A stretch of 64,000 nt of DNA, from the NCBI RefSeq assembly GCF_021730395.1, contig NC_069375.1:17941001-18005000 (forward strand), in the 5' to 3' direction. The stretch is from Mercenaria mercenaria. Lineage: Eukaryota; Mollusca; Bivalvia; Venerida; Veneridae. The notes beneath the pieces are model-generated. The model was not told the DNA's origin. It did not search any database and saw nothing but the letters and a program-made list of their open reading frames with translations. Position 1 is the first letter of the stretch; every line of letters starts with the position of its first letter. Position numbers and translations under genes: made by a program. Shown here one piece after another: positions 32,406 to 42,108 of this stretch.

Positions 32406-32953
32406 AACTAGGTTAGTTAATGAGATGGTGTCTGGTGTAGTTTTTGTTAGGGTATAGGATGCTGGATCGAATAAATGCAAATGTTGCTCTTAAAATGCAT
32501 TCTAGGTTCGCTTCAACTGTGTCCTACAAAAGGTAAAAAAATTGCACCTTAGTTGCACTATTCCCATAGAAGTTCGTCTGTATTTCTTTGTCATGTTTAC
32601 GTTGAAGACGCATAATTATGTAATATGTCGAAACCACTTGCTTGGTTCTTGATTTATGACAGATGCAGTTGTCTCAATCCTGGTAACACTCAATCGACGG
32701 ACTTAGACTGTTAAGAGGTAACAGATCTGATCGAAAAATTTATAAGATACTAGTATACTTATAAGGATCTGTCTGCTTTCTAGCCTCACTTTCTATGTCC
32801 CCTATTTATTTAGTTTAGTGTTTTCTGTGCTTGAAATATTTACAAAAATGAATAAAGCTGTATACATGTAAGGTTTAGGAAACACATGCAGTAAGTGTCA
32901 AATATTTATGTAAAAATTTGTTTGCTGACACCCTGTACATAGTTTTTTTCAAT
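32406..32953. other. Non-coding interval
   Basis: About 550 bp without recognisable content. Confidence 0.35.
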
Positions 32954-33069
32954 TTTAAACACTTTCCCACCCGTGACCAAGTGCCATTTTTGCAGCATAC
33001 GTATATAATAATTATTTACAAAGGCATGTGAACTATTTTGTTGCGTCACTGGTGGGAAAGATGTTTAAA
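32954..33069. mobile_element. Short MITE with 24-bp inverted ends
   Basis: 116 bp bounded by 'tttaaacactttcccacccg' and the reverse complement of 'tttaaacatctttcccacca', a 24/25-bp imperfect inverted repeat that continues to 'gtgac/gtcac'. No coding capacity. Confidence 0.55.
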
Positions 33070-33284
33070 ACGTAAACATGATTTATGTTCATATTTTAAT
33101 AGAAAAGAGAATGAGAAATGTCTACAAAGACTTCTTTTTTGTTCATAAACTTGTAAAATGAAGTCGCATTTATCAAGAAATGGTCTTCAACTATCATAAC
33201 TATGCAATTTCAGAAGTCACTATGTCACGTTTTCCTTAATCGGATAGGCAATCTGAATAGGAAAATGTCCGAGGTCCTTATTAT

Positions 33285-33296
33285 ATAGTAGGGAGA

Positions 33297-33375
<79 letters not shown>
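33285..33375. repeat. Relic of the 429-bp unit plus long (TA)n
   Basis: 'atatagtagggagaatttat' matches the start of the 30271 unit. It then runs into about 38 TA units. The TA tract may be the break point of a lost unit. Confidence 0.7.
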
Positions 33376-33379
<4 letters not shown>

Positions 33380-33381
<2 letters not shown>

Positions 33382-34150
33382 AAAGAAAAACATCCAATGG
33401 GTTTCCTCTATCTGTATTTCTGTCTACCTACCGGTTTCATATCATAATCATCAGGGCAGACATATAAAAAATGTGTAGTTGCTACGCAACGTCACATGTG
33501 TACACATGTGTACGCAACGTTATTTTATGACGTCATCAATATTTGTTTAGTTTTGGCTTAAATATATCAAAAAAGTAACGTTCCTTAGACAACCTAGCTG
33601 AAACATTATTATTATGAAATTTATAAAAAGGAAAAATTAAATACTGTGGGTCCATTTTAGAGCATAGATCTAAATGTTCACTAACAGGCAATTGTCTTGT
33701 TGATGGGTCTCTTATTTGCTGATCATGAACTGTTCTTCTGTTTCTTAATTTATCACCTGTTTGACCAATATAAAACAGGGGCATTTTTGTGTTTTACATG
33801 TCATGCCTTTTTGTTTCCATTATGTGTGTTACAGATTCACCTGGTGGGGATTACTTTTACTTACACTGTCCCGTGTCTTTGAAACATGGGGATAAGAGTG
33901 AGGTTGGGTGTGCACCATAAACCGGTTTAAGCTCCCCAGTGGTGCTTTTTTTGCCATTGACCGTTCCAAGGCGCTGCCCCACTGTGTTCCTTTATTTGCT
34001 CGTTTTGTCCTCGTGTGTTTGCTTTTTATGCGAGTGTGTGTGTGTGTTTGTAGTGTGCACGTCTGCGTTCTGTAGGTTTTGATTTAGGGATGCTGCGTTT
34101 TTGGAACGTGGCATTCCCTGTTTGATATTTGTCCTTGTTTTTGTCTACAG
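33380..34150 (-). mobile_element. Penelope-like element, copy 3, GIY-YIG end
   Basis: On -, 33536-33784 encodes the GIY-YIG endonuclease start FYIGQTGDKLRNRRTVHDQQ, then IRDPSTRQLPVSEHLD and ERYFFDIFKPKLN, the C-terminal domain of EN+ Penelope-like proteins. The segment 33776-34150 matches copy 1 at 11015-11470 and, just upstream of the GIY-YIG start, encodes a CxTxK-like linker out of frame, so the copy is decayed. A hammerhead-like motif follows the ORF on the same strand (33419-33460). Reverse transcriptase is absent here. Confidence 0.75.
33419..33460 (-). ncRNA. Hammerhead-ribozyme-like motif in the Penelope tail
   Basis: The - strand has the conserved CTGATGA (33448-33454 on +) and GAAAC (33434-33438) core. 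Stem III: ACC pairs with GGT across a GGTA loop. Cleavage would fall after the A that follows GGT. Stem I: TCTGCC against GACAGA, 5 of 6 paired with one A-C mismatch. Stem II (TTATGATAT) is weak. Penelope-like elements are known to carry minimal hammerheads in their terminal repeats. Activity is unproven. Confidence 0.6.
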
Positions 34151-34247
34151 CTCGGCTTCCACTTTCTCAGGTATGCTTCTATGAATTAAAAGGCAAAAAG
34201 AGCTAGAAAATCAAGATAAATACAAATATCTTTTAACACCTGATGGA

Positions 34248-35031
34248 TACCGTATAGCGGGTTAATTCTGCGGGTTGTTATTTCTGCTTATTCTGCGGGT
34301 CAAGGCTTTCTCGCAGAAATAAATTTCGCACATTTAAACTATCAGCAGAATTTTTTGACGCAGAAATAAACTTTGATATTTCGCACAATATAATGACCCG
34401 TTTCCTTTATCTCACGATTTTTGTTTCAGCTTTTTCGTCAGCTGTCAAGTTATTCACACCGTATCGATTGTGATTGATTGCTTTTGTTATTGTATCAATA
34501 TATTGTCCACGAATAAATGGTAACCGTTTCGGGCGTGTAATCTTTGCAAGTGTGTACGACAAAACACGCTAGGTTTATGAAAAGTTTGACAAACGTTTTA
34601 TAAATTTGGGGAAATAAAAATGAGCATGGACTGTGAACGGACTATGCACTAGATCTTTTAAAATGAATTACTGGTACTAGACCTACAGTATTTATTTTTA
34701 ACTCTGATTTTTTATCATGCACGGTAATGAAAAGAAATCAGATTTTATCATAAATCAGCTGCGCCAACTTCACTGTCCTAGATTCCGACAAAGATAATAT
34801 CTCGAAGACATAATTGACGAGAACGATATGCATTTGAGTCGTTTATTATGACGTAATAAATGCGGTAGCTATTTCCAATGCGCAGAATTTACTTCCGGTT
34901 TATGCAAACTACAAAAATTAATTTCTGCTTTTCTAGAAGGTCCCAGAAATAAAAAACGCAGAAAAAACTAGGCCCATTTCAGGACAAAACCGCAGATTTT
35001 TTTGCCCGTAGAATAAACCCATTATACGGTA
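34248..35031. mobile_element. TIR element, non-autonomous DNA transposon
   Basis: 784 bp bounded by 'taccgtatagcgggttaatt' and the reverse complement of 'taccgtataatgggtttatt', about 27 bp of inverted repeat. Inner sequence repeats 'tttctgcg/cgcagaaat' phrases. The ends and a possible TA target duplication suggest a Tc1/mariner-like or related mechanism, but no transposase remains. It interrupts an open frame continuing at 35032-35241. Confidence 0.7.
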
Positions 35032-35241
35032 ATCACACTTTGTTAAGGCTTCCTCGACGGACCTTTTGTCTAATTGTGAAGGTATTTTAACATCAATAAC
35101 AGGTAAAAATGATTTATCTTTGAGGTCTTCGACATCAGTAACAACTGTATCTGCGAAGGTACTACCCTTAATATGTTGTGTAATAGATTTCGACCGTTTA
35201 TCCTCAACAGGTGTCAAATTTACTACATTTAGCCAAAACAT
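35032..35241 (-). other. Unassigned open frame cut by the TIR element
   Basis: About 70 codons with coding-like composition (MFWLNVVNLTPVEDKRSKSI, then SFLPVIDVKIPSQLDKRSVE) end exactly where the TIR element begins. It could be a host exon or part of another transposon. I recognise no domain. Confidence 0.3.
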
Positions 35242-35944
35242 AGTCTTAGAATTTTAAATGACAAATGATATCTTCTTAATTTGTTGCACATCAAAATAAA
35301 CTAAGAAAAAATACAAGAGACATAACATCCATTACGGGCGTTGGAAAGGCGGATGCTGGTTTTGGCTCGATTGGAATAACCTGGATAGAATCTTTAATTG
35401 TTTTGCAATATGGTATGTCAATATCATATGACGCAAAGGTCACGGGACGATAAGATTCTGCACTTTGTATTAGATTTGGCCAATGCGTTCAATACTTTGG
35501 ACATGCCTCGTTCTAAGTTGTGTTTGAGGCTGGATACCATATGAGTATGCACAGTGCTGCATAAGTGCAATACCTATAAAGAGAAATAGACAATTACTTG
35601 AAGGTAGAAAAAATAAACACCACCTTTGAAACATTATCCTGCTTGCGATATAAAACAAACTTTATCAAAGAGTTCTGCGTGAATTAACCTTTACGTAGCT
35701 AACACAATATTCTGCAATAAAACCGTAAATTGTTCAAAGAATAGACGGACAATATTTAAAACAACATTGAAAAGCAAATACTTAACATTGCTTTCTTTAT
35801 ACAAAATATTAGAATAATGCTGTATGGATTTTAATCTCTCCTCGGAAGAATTTTAATTATTTGGAATAATATATATTGGTCATTTAGAATGTAGTCCTTT
35901 TAGTGTTTAAATATACTTTTTTGTTTTGTTTTTATTTTGTAAAA
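35242..35944. other. Non-coding interval
   Basis: No gene or known repeat recognised. Confidence 0.35.
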
Positions 35945-36157
35945 GGTCACACCGACATATTTATAGGTCATATTGTGATTTTCCAGCTTTCTATGGTAGA
36001 GAAATACCACAAATAGAACCACCGATATTGCGTAAGCCAGCTGAATCGCTTCCTCTCATGAAGAATTTAACGCCACGAGCGAGGCTCGAGCCAACGTCGG
36101 TGAGGCGCAAGTTACTGAATCTTTGCGACCTTAACCACTCGGCCACTGAGGTCCCGT
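35945..36157 (-). mobile_element. tRNA-derived SINE (bivalve type 1)
   Basis: Read on -, it starts 'gggacctcagtggccgagtg', an A box like that of tRNA-Ser/Leu, followed by a B-box-like 'ggctcgagcc', then 'gcgttaaattcttcatgaga', 'ccagctggcttacg' and a tail near 'cacaatatgacctata'. This matches the common bivalve SINE with a tRNA head and a conserved body. The 3' end is short of the usual tail. Confidence 0.75.
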
Positions 36158-38777
36158 TTGAATATACATTTTGACTTAGATTACGTATGTATTGACAATC
36201 CGAAGTCTATTTCGCAGAGTATATCAAACTTCTTTTTCTAAATAATTATTTATTTAAAATATTTATCTAGACTAAGTATTCCTTAAAAAAATGAAACATG
36301 ATGAATGTTTTCCCTTAATATTTTTGACTTAGTTTATTTTTCAATATGATTATTTATATGTCAGCACACATCCTCTGCAGGTATAAGACATATAAAAGTA
36401 AACCGTCATAAAATAACAGCAGTGGATGTCACAGCTAGCTTTTTACTTTAACTTTATTTGCCAGCTGCTAGCGCTTTCTAAGTTAAAGATATCTTCAAGC
36501 TGTTAGGGTCATGAAACAAAAAGCAGAATTCTCGTTACATGTAAATAAACACGATTGCAACTTCAGATTAAGGTTTACATATAACAAGTTCTAAATATAA
36601 ACAACACCTTAAAGGCAAGGCTTAATTATTTGAAAATTGCAATGAAGTATAGTTACCAAGCTTGGTCTGTAACAGTGTTGTATTGACCGCTTTCGATGTG
36701 TTAAAATTGTTTCGGGTGACTCATAACAGCTTAATCAACAACACATCTTCTCATGTTACCTTTCATGATGAAGTGTGTCATGGTATATTATCAATATCAA
36801 ACTGCAAAAGTGGGTGATCAGTTTAGGGCCATATCGACTTTAAGCAATTCTGTCTCACTCCTCGAAAATACAGTACCGTTTATCATTCGAGGCTAAAACC
36901 CGTGTCTTTAAGAATTAGCCAGCCTGCAACGTAACCACTAGACATCAGTTCAAGCGGATTTGTGTATATCGATTTATATTGTTTATATCGAATTTACACT
37001 GCATTATTTTGAAAGGTAAACGTGTTATGGCACAAGCAGGTGAAGACGATATTTGTGTGGTGTCTTTTCGGCATATGCAACGAATTTTACTCGTACGTTT
37101 CGCTTTGGTGATCTATAGAAAAACATGGAGATATTTTGCCTTGATAATGTCAAAACATATATCAGGTATTTATTCCTTCAACGAGAATACAACTTTGTAA
37201 GTGCATGTCATTCAACCTTATGCTTTACTTTATTATTGTTTTGTATTGATGACTCGTTCCTTACTATAGGACCTGTCCTAGTTTTGAGGCATCATGTTTG
37301 TCAATAAGCTATATATGTTCTACAGTATTCCAGAATATTATGTCACAAATGCTGACAGGGCTTTATAATTTTCTCCGAGTCTGAATTTTCATTTTTGGTG
37401 GTACATGGAAGTTCTGATACATTCGATGATGCTTTAAATAGGAAGTTGTTTGAGGGCAGCTAGATTTATATTCTTTGAATGTACTAAATATAGTTTAAAA
37501 GTTGTGAGGAATTTGAAATTATTAGTGACTGGACTTAAAATTGACCCGGACAGGATTTGGACTATTCATGCATACTTGAACTGGGCTAGTTGATATATTT
37601 AAGCTATTTGAATTGTTTCTTTTAGAAATAAATTTTGTTACTGTTAATAGTTGCTAGTTTGTTTTCTGTTACCTTTAGTATTTTAAGTTACTCTTAGACG
37701 TAACAACATCTATATCTTATGATAGTAGAGATGGTAAATTTAAATTAATCTTTGCAGAGTTTTTTTCAGTGTGAAATTAAAGCTACGTGCACCAATTTAC
37801 TATTATTAAAACATATTGATTTTCCCCCTTTCCATGTAAGACTTGAAATATTTGATATTTATAAAAATGATCTGAAGCAAAATGGAAAACAATGTATCAT
37901 TGAGAACAAAAACTAACTTTGGCTGTAACGTTAAACTTAATATATATGAGGTAAAGTTTCTTAATGTCGTAGAATTTCTTTAAAGGAATTTATGCATTAA
38001 TTTACTTCATTTTGGTGCACTAATAAACTTTCTAGTAGGGCCTCACTACAACTTATAAAATAAATGTCGGTGTAATCCATGAAAAAAGTGTGCATGTTGT
38101 ATATCGAATACAAAGATTTTTAAACAACTGTAGGTCATATTTTGTCTGCCTGTTCAGTTGTTGGGAAAAAGACCTGTTTAGTTTTCCTTTCACTTTTGAC
38201 CCACGTTTTATGTTGGCTTCTTCAGAGTTGTTTCCCTTAGATTTTCTTGGGTATGTACCATCTCTAACCTCCGTATTAATTTAATTACATATCATATAAA
38301 GGGCGGAATACCAGAAAAGCAAGCATCTTTCTTGTATGATACTAGCTTGTTTACTTGTTTTAGTACTACCAGCTTTTGCTAACAAAGACACGAGTCCGTT
38401 ACCAGAATCATTAAAACGTTGTTGCTGCTGAACCATTAATGTCACAACTTAACCTTGATTTCTAAAACTGGTCTTGCAAACGGGGACAAAATGACGTCTT
38501 ATTTAAAACTGTTGCATATTGAACATATCTTCAACTGCCAGACAACGGGGTAAATACATATACATTTATTGCTCATACTACATATACATGACAAACCAGG
38601 AGCCAGTACGTTTTACATACACTTAGTGCAATATGGTTATGAACCACTATACAGATTTGATAAAATTGGCCATCGCCAGCAAGCTCTTAAAGTTCTCTGG
38701 CAATCGGATCTAAATATATATATATATTATTCGATGTTCTATCAAACTGATTTGGCAAACGGAACCGATGCCTTATT
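36158..38777. other. Long non-coding interval
   Basis: About 2.6 kb. A diverged tRNA-like segment may lie at 36868-36945 (reverse strand: 'tagtggttacgttgcaggct' and 'gggttttagcctcgaatgat'), too eroded to call. Nothing else recognised. Confidence 0.35.
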
Positions 38778-39032
38778 TAGTCTACGGATCGCGCGGTCGC
38801 GAGTTCGATCTCCGGGCGAGGCGTATGTTCTCCGTGACGATTTGATAAAAGACACTGTGTCTGAAATCTTTCGTCCTCCACCTCTGATAATTCATGTAGA
38901 GAAGTTGGCAGTTACTTGCGGAGAACAGGTTTGTACTGGTACAGAATCCAGGAACACTGGTTAGGTTAACTGCCCGCCGTTACATAACTGAAATACTGTT
39001 GAAAAATGGCGTTAAACCCAAAACAAACTAAA
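38778..39032 (+). mobile_element. tRNA-derived SINE (bivalve type 2), 5' truncated
   Basis: The tRNA head starts at 'tagtctacggatcgcg', with a B-box 'gagttcgatc' at 38801-38810. The body 'gtatgttctccgtgacgatt', 'ttggcagttacttgcggaga' and 'ggttaggttaactgcccgcc' and the tail 'gcgttaaacccaaaacaaac' match the copies at 49278/50210 and 61079. The A-box part of the head is missing. Confidence 0.75.
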
Positions 39033-39245
39033 ACCTTATTAAACGGTAAAGACTTAGTTACACTGCCAGGTATCAAAGGCTAGGTATTACTACGTTTTTA
39101 AAACGTAATGAAACGGCAATATACCTAGAAAGACGTATTAGATACATCTATACACGTAACGATGATTTGTCCAGGCACGCGGGGTTTCGATATACGTAGC
39201 ATATACTGAAACTGAAACTGAAACACTTTTATTTGATTAAACAGC

Positions 39246-39600
39246 CATTTTATACAAGTATATATTATACAGTTATTGACTTATGTTTCGATCAATATGT
39301 GTTTTTATGGACCTGCAAAACATGATATTGACCGAGGATGCAGTCCTCGGTCAATATCATTTTTACAGGTCCATAAAAACACCTATTGACCGAAACATAA
39401 GTCTGTAATTGTTATATTATATGCCCTTTTCAAATGCATTCATTTGACTGGCTCTTATTTTTCAAATATAAGAAAATGTGATATCACAAGAGTCATTATC
39501 ACTCTTGCGGGTCAATACCGCTTTTTGCGGACCCGCGCGTGCACTTATTTCGACCAATCAAATGAGCGCACTTGAGAAGGGTATATAATATTCAATGATA
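39246..39600. mobile_element. Palindromic fold-back repeat
   Basis: 39246-39432 is a near-perfect palindrome centred in 'gaccgaggatgcagtcctcg', with arms including 'acttatgtttcg', 'gtttttatggacctg' and 'atgatattgaccgagga'. The following 170 bp ('tcacaagagtcattatcact', 'ccgctttttgcggacccgcg', 'cgaccaatcaaatgagcg') looks like a second fold-back repeat of bivalve type. No ORF. Confidence 0.65.
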
Positions 39601-39837
39601 TTGTACAGCACGTTTTAAAACCAAAGCATGGCATTAAGATACATTCTCATAACCATATGATGCAAGAGGGTCATGATGGCCCTAGATCGCTCACATGAGT
39701 AACACCACTTGCTTGAACATTTTTGGTAGATGGTTATACATGGAAAATTGTCAGTGAAATTATTTTGAATTAGTGCCAGTGTTTTCTTACAAGAACATCA
39801 TAAAAGTTTCTACTAAACAATTAAGTGCGGGTAAAGT

Positions 39838-39916
39838 GTGTGTGTGTGCGTGCGTGCGTTCGTTCGTGTGGGCGTACGTGCGTGCGTGCCTGTGTGCGCT
39901 CGTGCGTGTGTATGTG
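39838..39916. repeat. (TG/CG)n microsatellite
   Basis: Alternating purine-pyrimidine run of gtgtgcgtgcgtgcgt type. It has Z-DNA-forming character; no known role. Confidence 0.75.
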
Positions 39917-39984
39917 TTAGAAAATGGGGGATAAAATGTTGGGAATGATGACATAAGAATACTAAAAGACAATGTCAAATAAGA

Positions 39985-41070
39985 ATATTTTGAAAGTTTC
40001 AAAATTTATTTTTTTCAATTAGGCCATCAGTTTCTGACAAGAAGATTTCGTTATATAAATATAGGGAAAAAAGACAACGCCCCTTGGCAGCCATGTTCTT
40101 TTACGAATCTGAATATTTTGAAAAATTTTCGTAAATGTTCACCCAAGGAACATTTGTGTCAAATTATTTTAAGATTGGGCCTGCTATTTCAGACAAGAAT
40201 TAGTTTCCACTAAATACATATAGGGAAAAGTGACCACGCCCCCTGGCAGCCATGTTTTTTGATACATCTGAATTATTCGAACAATCTTGGTAGCGGATCA
40301 CACAAGGACAATTTGTGTGAACTTATTATAATAACATCTTGCCAGCACTTTCATTCAAGAAGAATTTTAAAGTTTCTACTATATACATATAGGGAAAAGT
40401 GACCACGCCCTCTGGCGGCTATGTTCTTTACGAATGATTTGAACAACCTTGGAAGAGAGCCATACAAGGACCATTTGTGTAAAATATTTCAAAATCTGGC
40501 TAGCAGTTTCATACAAGAAGACTTTTAAAATTTCAACAAATTACATATTGGGAAAAGTGACCTTGTCCCCTGTAGGCCATGTTCTTTTATATGAATCGGA
40601 ATTGTTTTATCAACAATCTTGGTAGAGGGTCACACAATGACCATTTGTGTGAATTATTTTAAAATTGGACCAGCAGTTCCATACAAGAAATTTTTTGAAG
40701 TTTCCCCTATATACAAAAAGGGAAAATTGATTACGTCCCCTGGTGGCCATGTTTTTGACGAATCGGAATAATTTGAACAAACTGGGTAGAGGGTCCATAA
40801 AGGACCATTTGTGTGAAATTTTAAAATCGGATAAGCGGTTTAGGAGAAGATGTCTTTTGAAGATATCTCTATTGTTAGCACTGACGGCCCCTTTGTGGTA
40901 CCGTTTGAAAAATGTTGGAAAAAGACTCCCTAAGGAACATCCTGGCAAAGTTGCAATAATTTCCACAAAAATGTTTGAAGATAAGTGTAGACGGACGGAC
41001 AGACGGACGACGGGCAGTTAATGATCACAATAGCTCATCACGAGCACTTCGTTCTCAGGCGAGCTTATGA
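39985..41070 (+). repeat. Tandem-built bivalve repeat, 155-bp units
   Basis: Six diverged units with 'acatatagggaaaagtgacc', 'gccccctggcagccatgtt', 'ggaccatttgtgtgaa' and 'agcagtttcatacaagaag'. It ends with 'agacggacggacagacggac' and 'aatagctcatcacgagcact', related to the border of the 25890 repeat. No ORF of worth. Confidence 0.65.
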
Positions 41071-41084
41071 AAATATTCATATTA

Positions 41085-41462
41085 CTAAAAATATGTACAT
41101 AAATCCAGATTCACATTTAAGGAAAACAACAAAAACATAACTGACATAAAGCAAACCACAATACCTGAACGTTGTGTCCTAAAACAATATATATAAAAAT
41201 CTCTAACATATAATGTTTTCAGATTCTTCTTACAGACTTCTAAGGATTTAGACTGCCTAATACTTAAAGATATATCATTCCACAGTTTCGGACGTACAGT
41301 ACTAAAACTTCTGTCAGAAAAAACACACTTCCTTTTGTTGAATGGAAAAACATAGCACCCCTCTGTAGTACCCGAAGATCTCAAACTTGTCTTGTTAGGA
41401 TAATATGGAGATAAAAGATGAGTCAAATAAATTGGTGCATTTCCAACAGAGCAGCTGTACAT
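41085..41462 (-). pseudogene. LINE reverse transcriptase C-terminal fragment
   Basis: Reads APIYLTHLLSPYYPNKTSLR, then FSDRSFSTVRPKLWNDISL and IRQSKSLEVCKKNLKTLYV. This matches the tail of non-LTR (jockey/CR1-like) retrotransposon proteins: 'P.YL..ll..y.p.R.LRS', 'gdraF....p.LWN.lP..iR....l..Fk..lK'. Only the 3' end is present, as expected for 5'-truncated LINEs. Reading ends at about 41085 near the host gene's 3' end. Confidence 0.7.
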
Positions 41463-41986
41463 GAAAGGGGTTCATTTGAATCTGATCCTGTCTTTGATCG
41501 GTTACCAATGCAGGTGGTTGTAAAGGACTTGCTTAGAACTGTGAAATTCCCTAAGGTTGAGTACATTGTATTTTGCTTATTTCACTTTCTGCTGTACCAT
41601 ACAGTATAACATTACAAAAGTCCAAATGCGAAAGAACAAGTGAATAAAAAAAGTATTTCTGTAGCATCCTTTGTTAGATATATACGAATTTTATATAAAT
41701 TATTTGGATCTGTTTTGTTATATACTTTTAGCGTATAGGTCCGGTATTTCATTTATTATGACAAAAAAAAGCAAATTAATGTATCTACAGCTGAACTTAT
41801 ACACTGAACAATCTGAACAAAAATAAGAATCATACATTTGACATCTTGTTTCAAGTCAATAAAAGCTGATTTGTTTGTTCAAATGGAACACTTATAACAG
41901 TGTTTGTTTTGTTAGCCTTTAAACATTAAGCTTTGCGCATTGACTAAAGGGGTCTCACATCGAAATATGAACAGTTTATTTGATCA
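41463..41986. other. 3' flank of the factor B-like gene
   Basis: Read on -, AATAAA occurs right after the stop (reverse complement at 41975-41980) and again near 41750; either could serve the gene. No other content recognised. Confidence 0.4.
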
Positions 41987-42108
41987 CTACTTCTTCTGTT
42001 CCGCATTCTTAATCGTATCATCTATCCATGTGAGCAGTTCTTCTGTAAGTTTTGTGTAGAATCCAAACTTCCCCTCCTCTTTACAACCAAAACCAAATGA
42101 CACGATTC
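41987..42108 (-). CDS. Factor B-like last exon
   Basis: [40 protein letters not shown], then TAG. FGFY supplies Gly at the 226 position. The usual C-terminal helix of trypsin folds (WI) is present. Confidence 0.9.

Noticed and set aside
39787-40002. His/Thr-rich frame at 39787
   Set aside because: Product of the TG/CG microsatellite.
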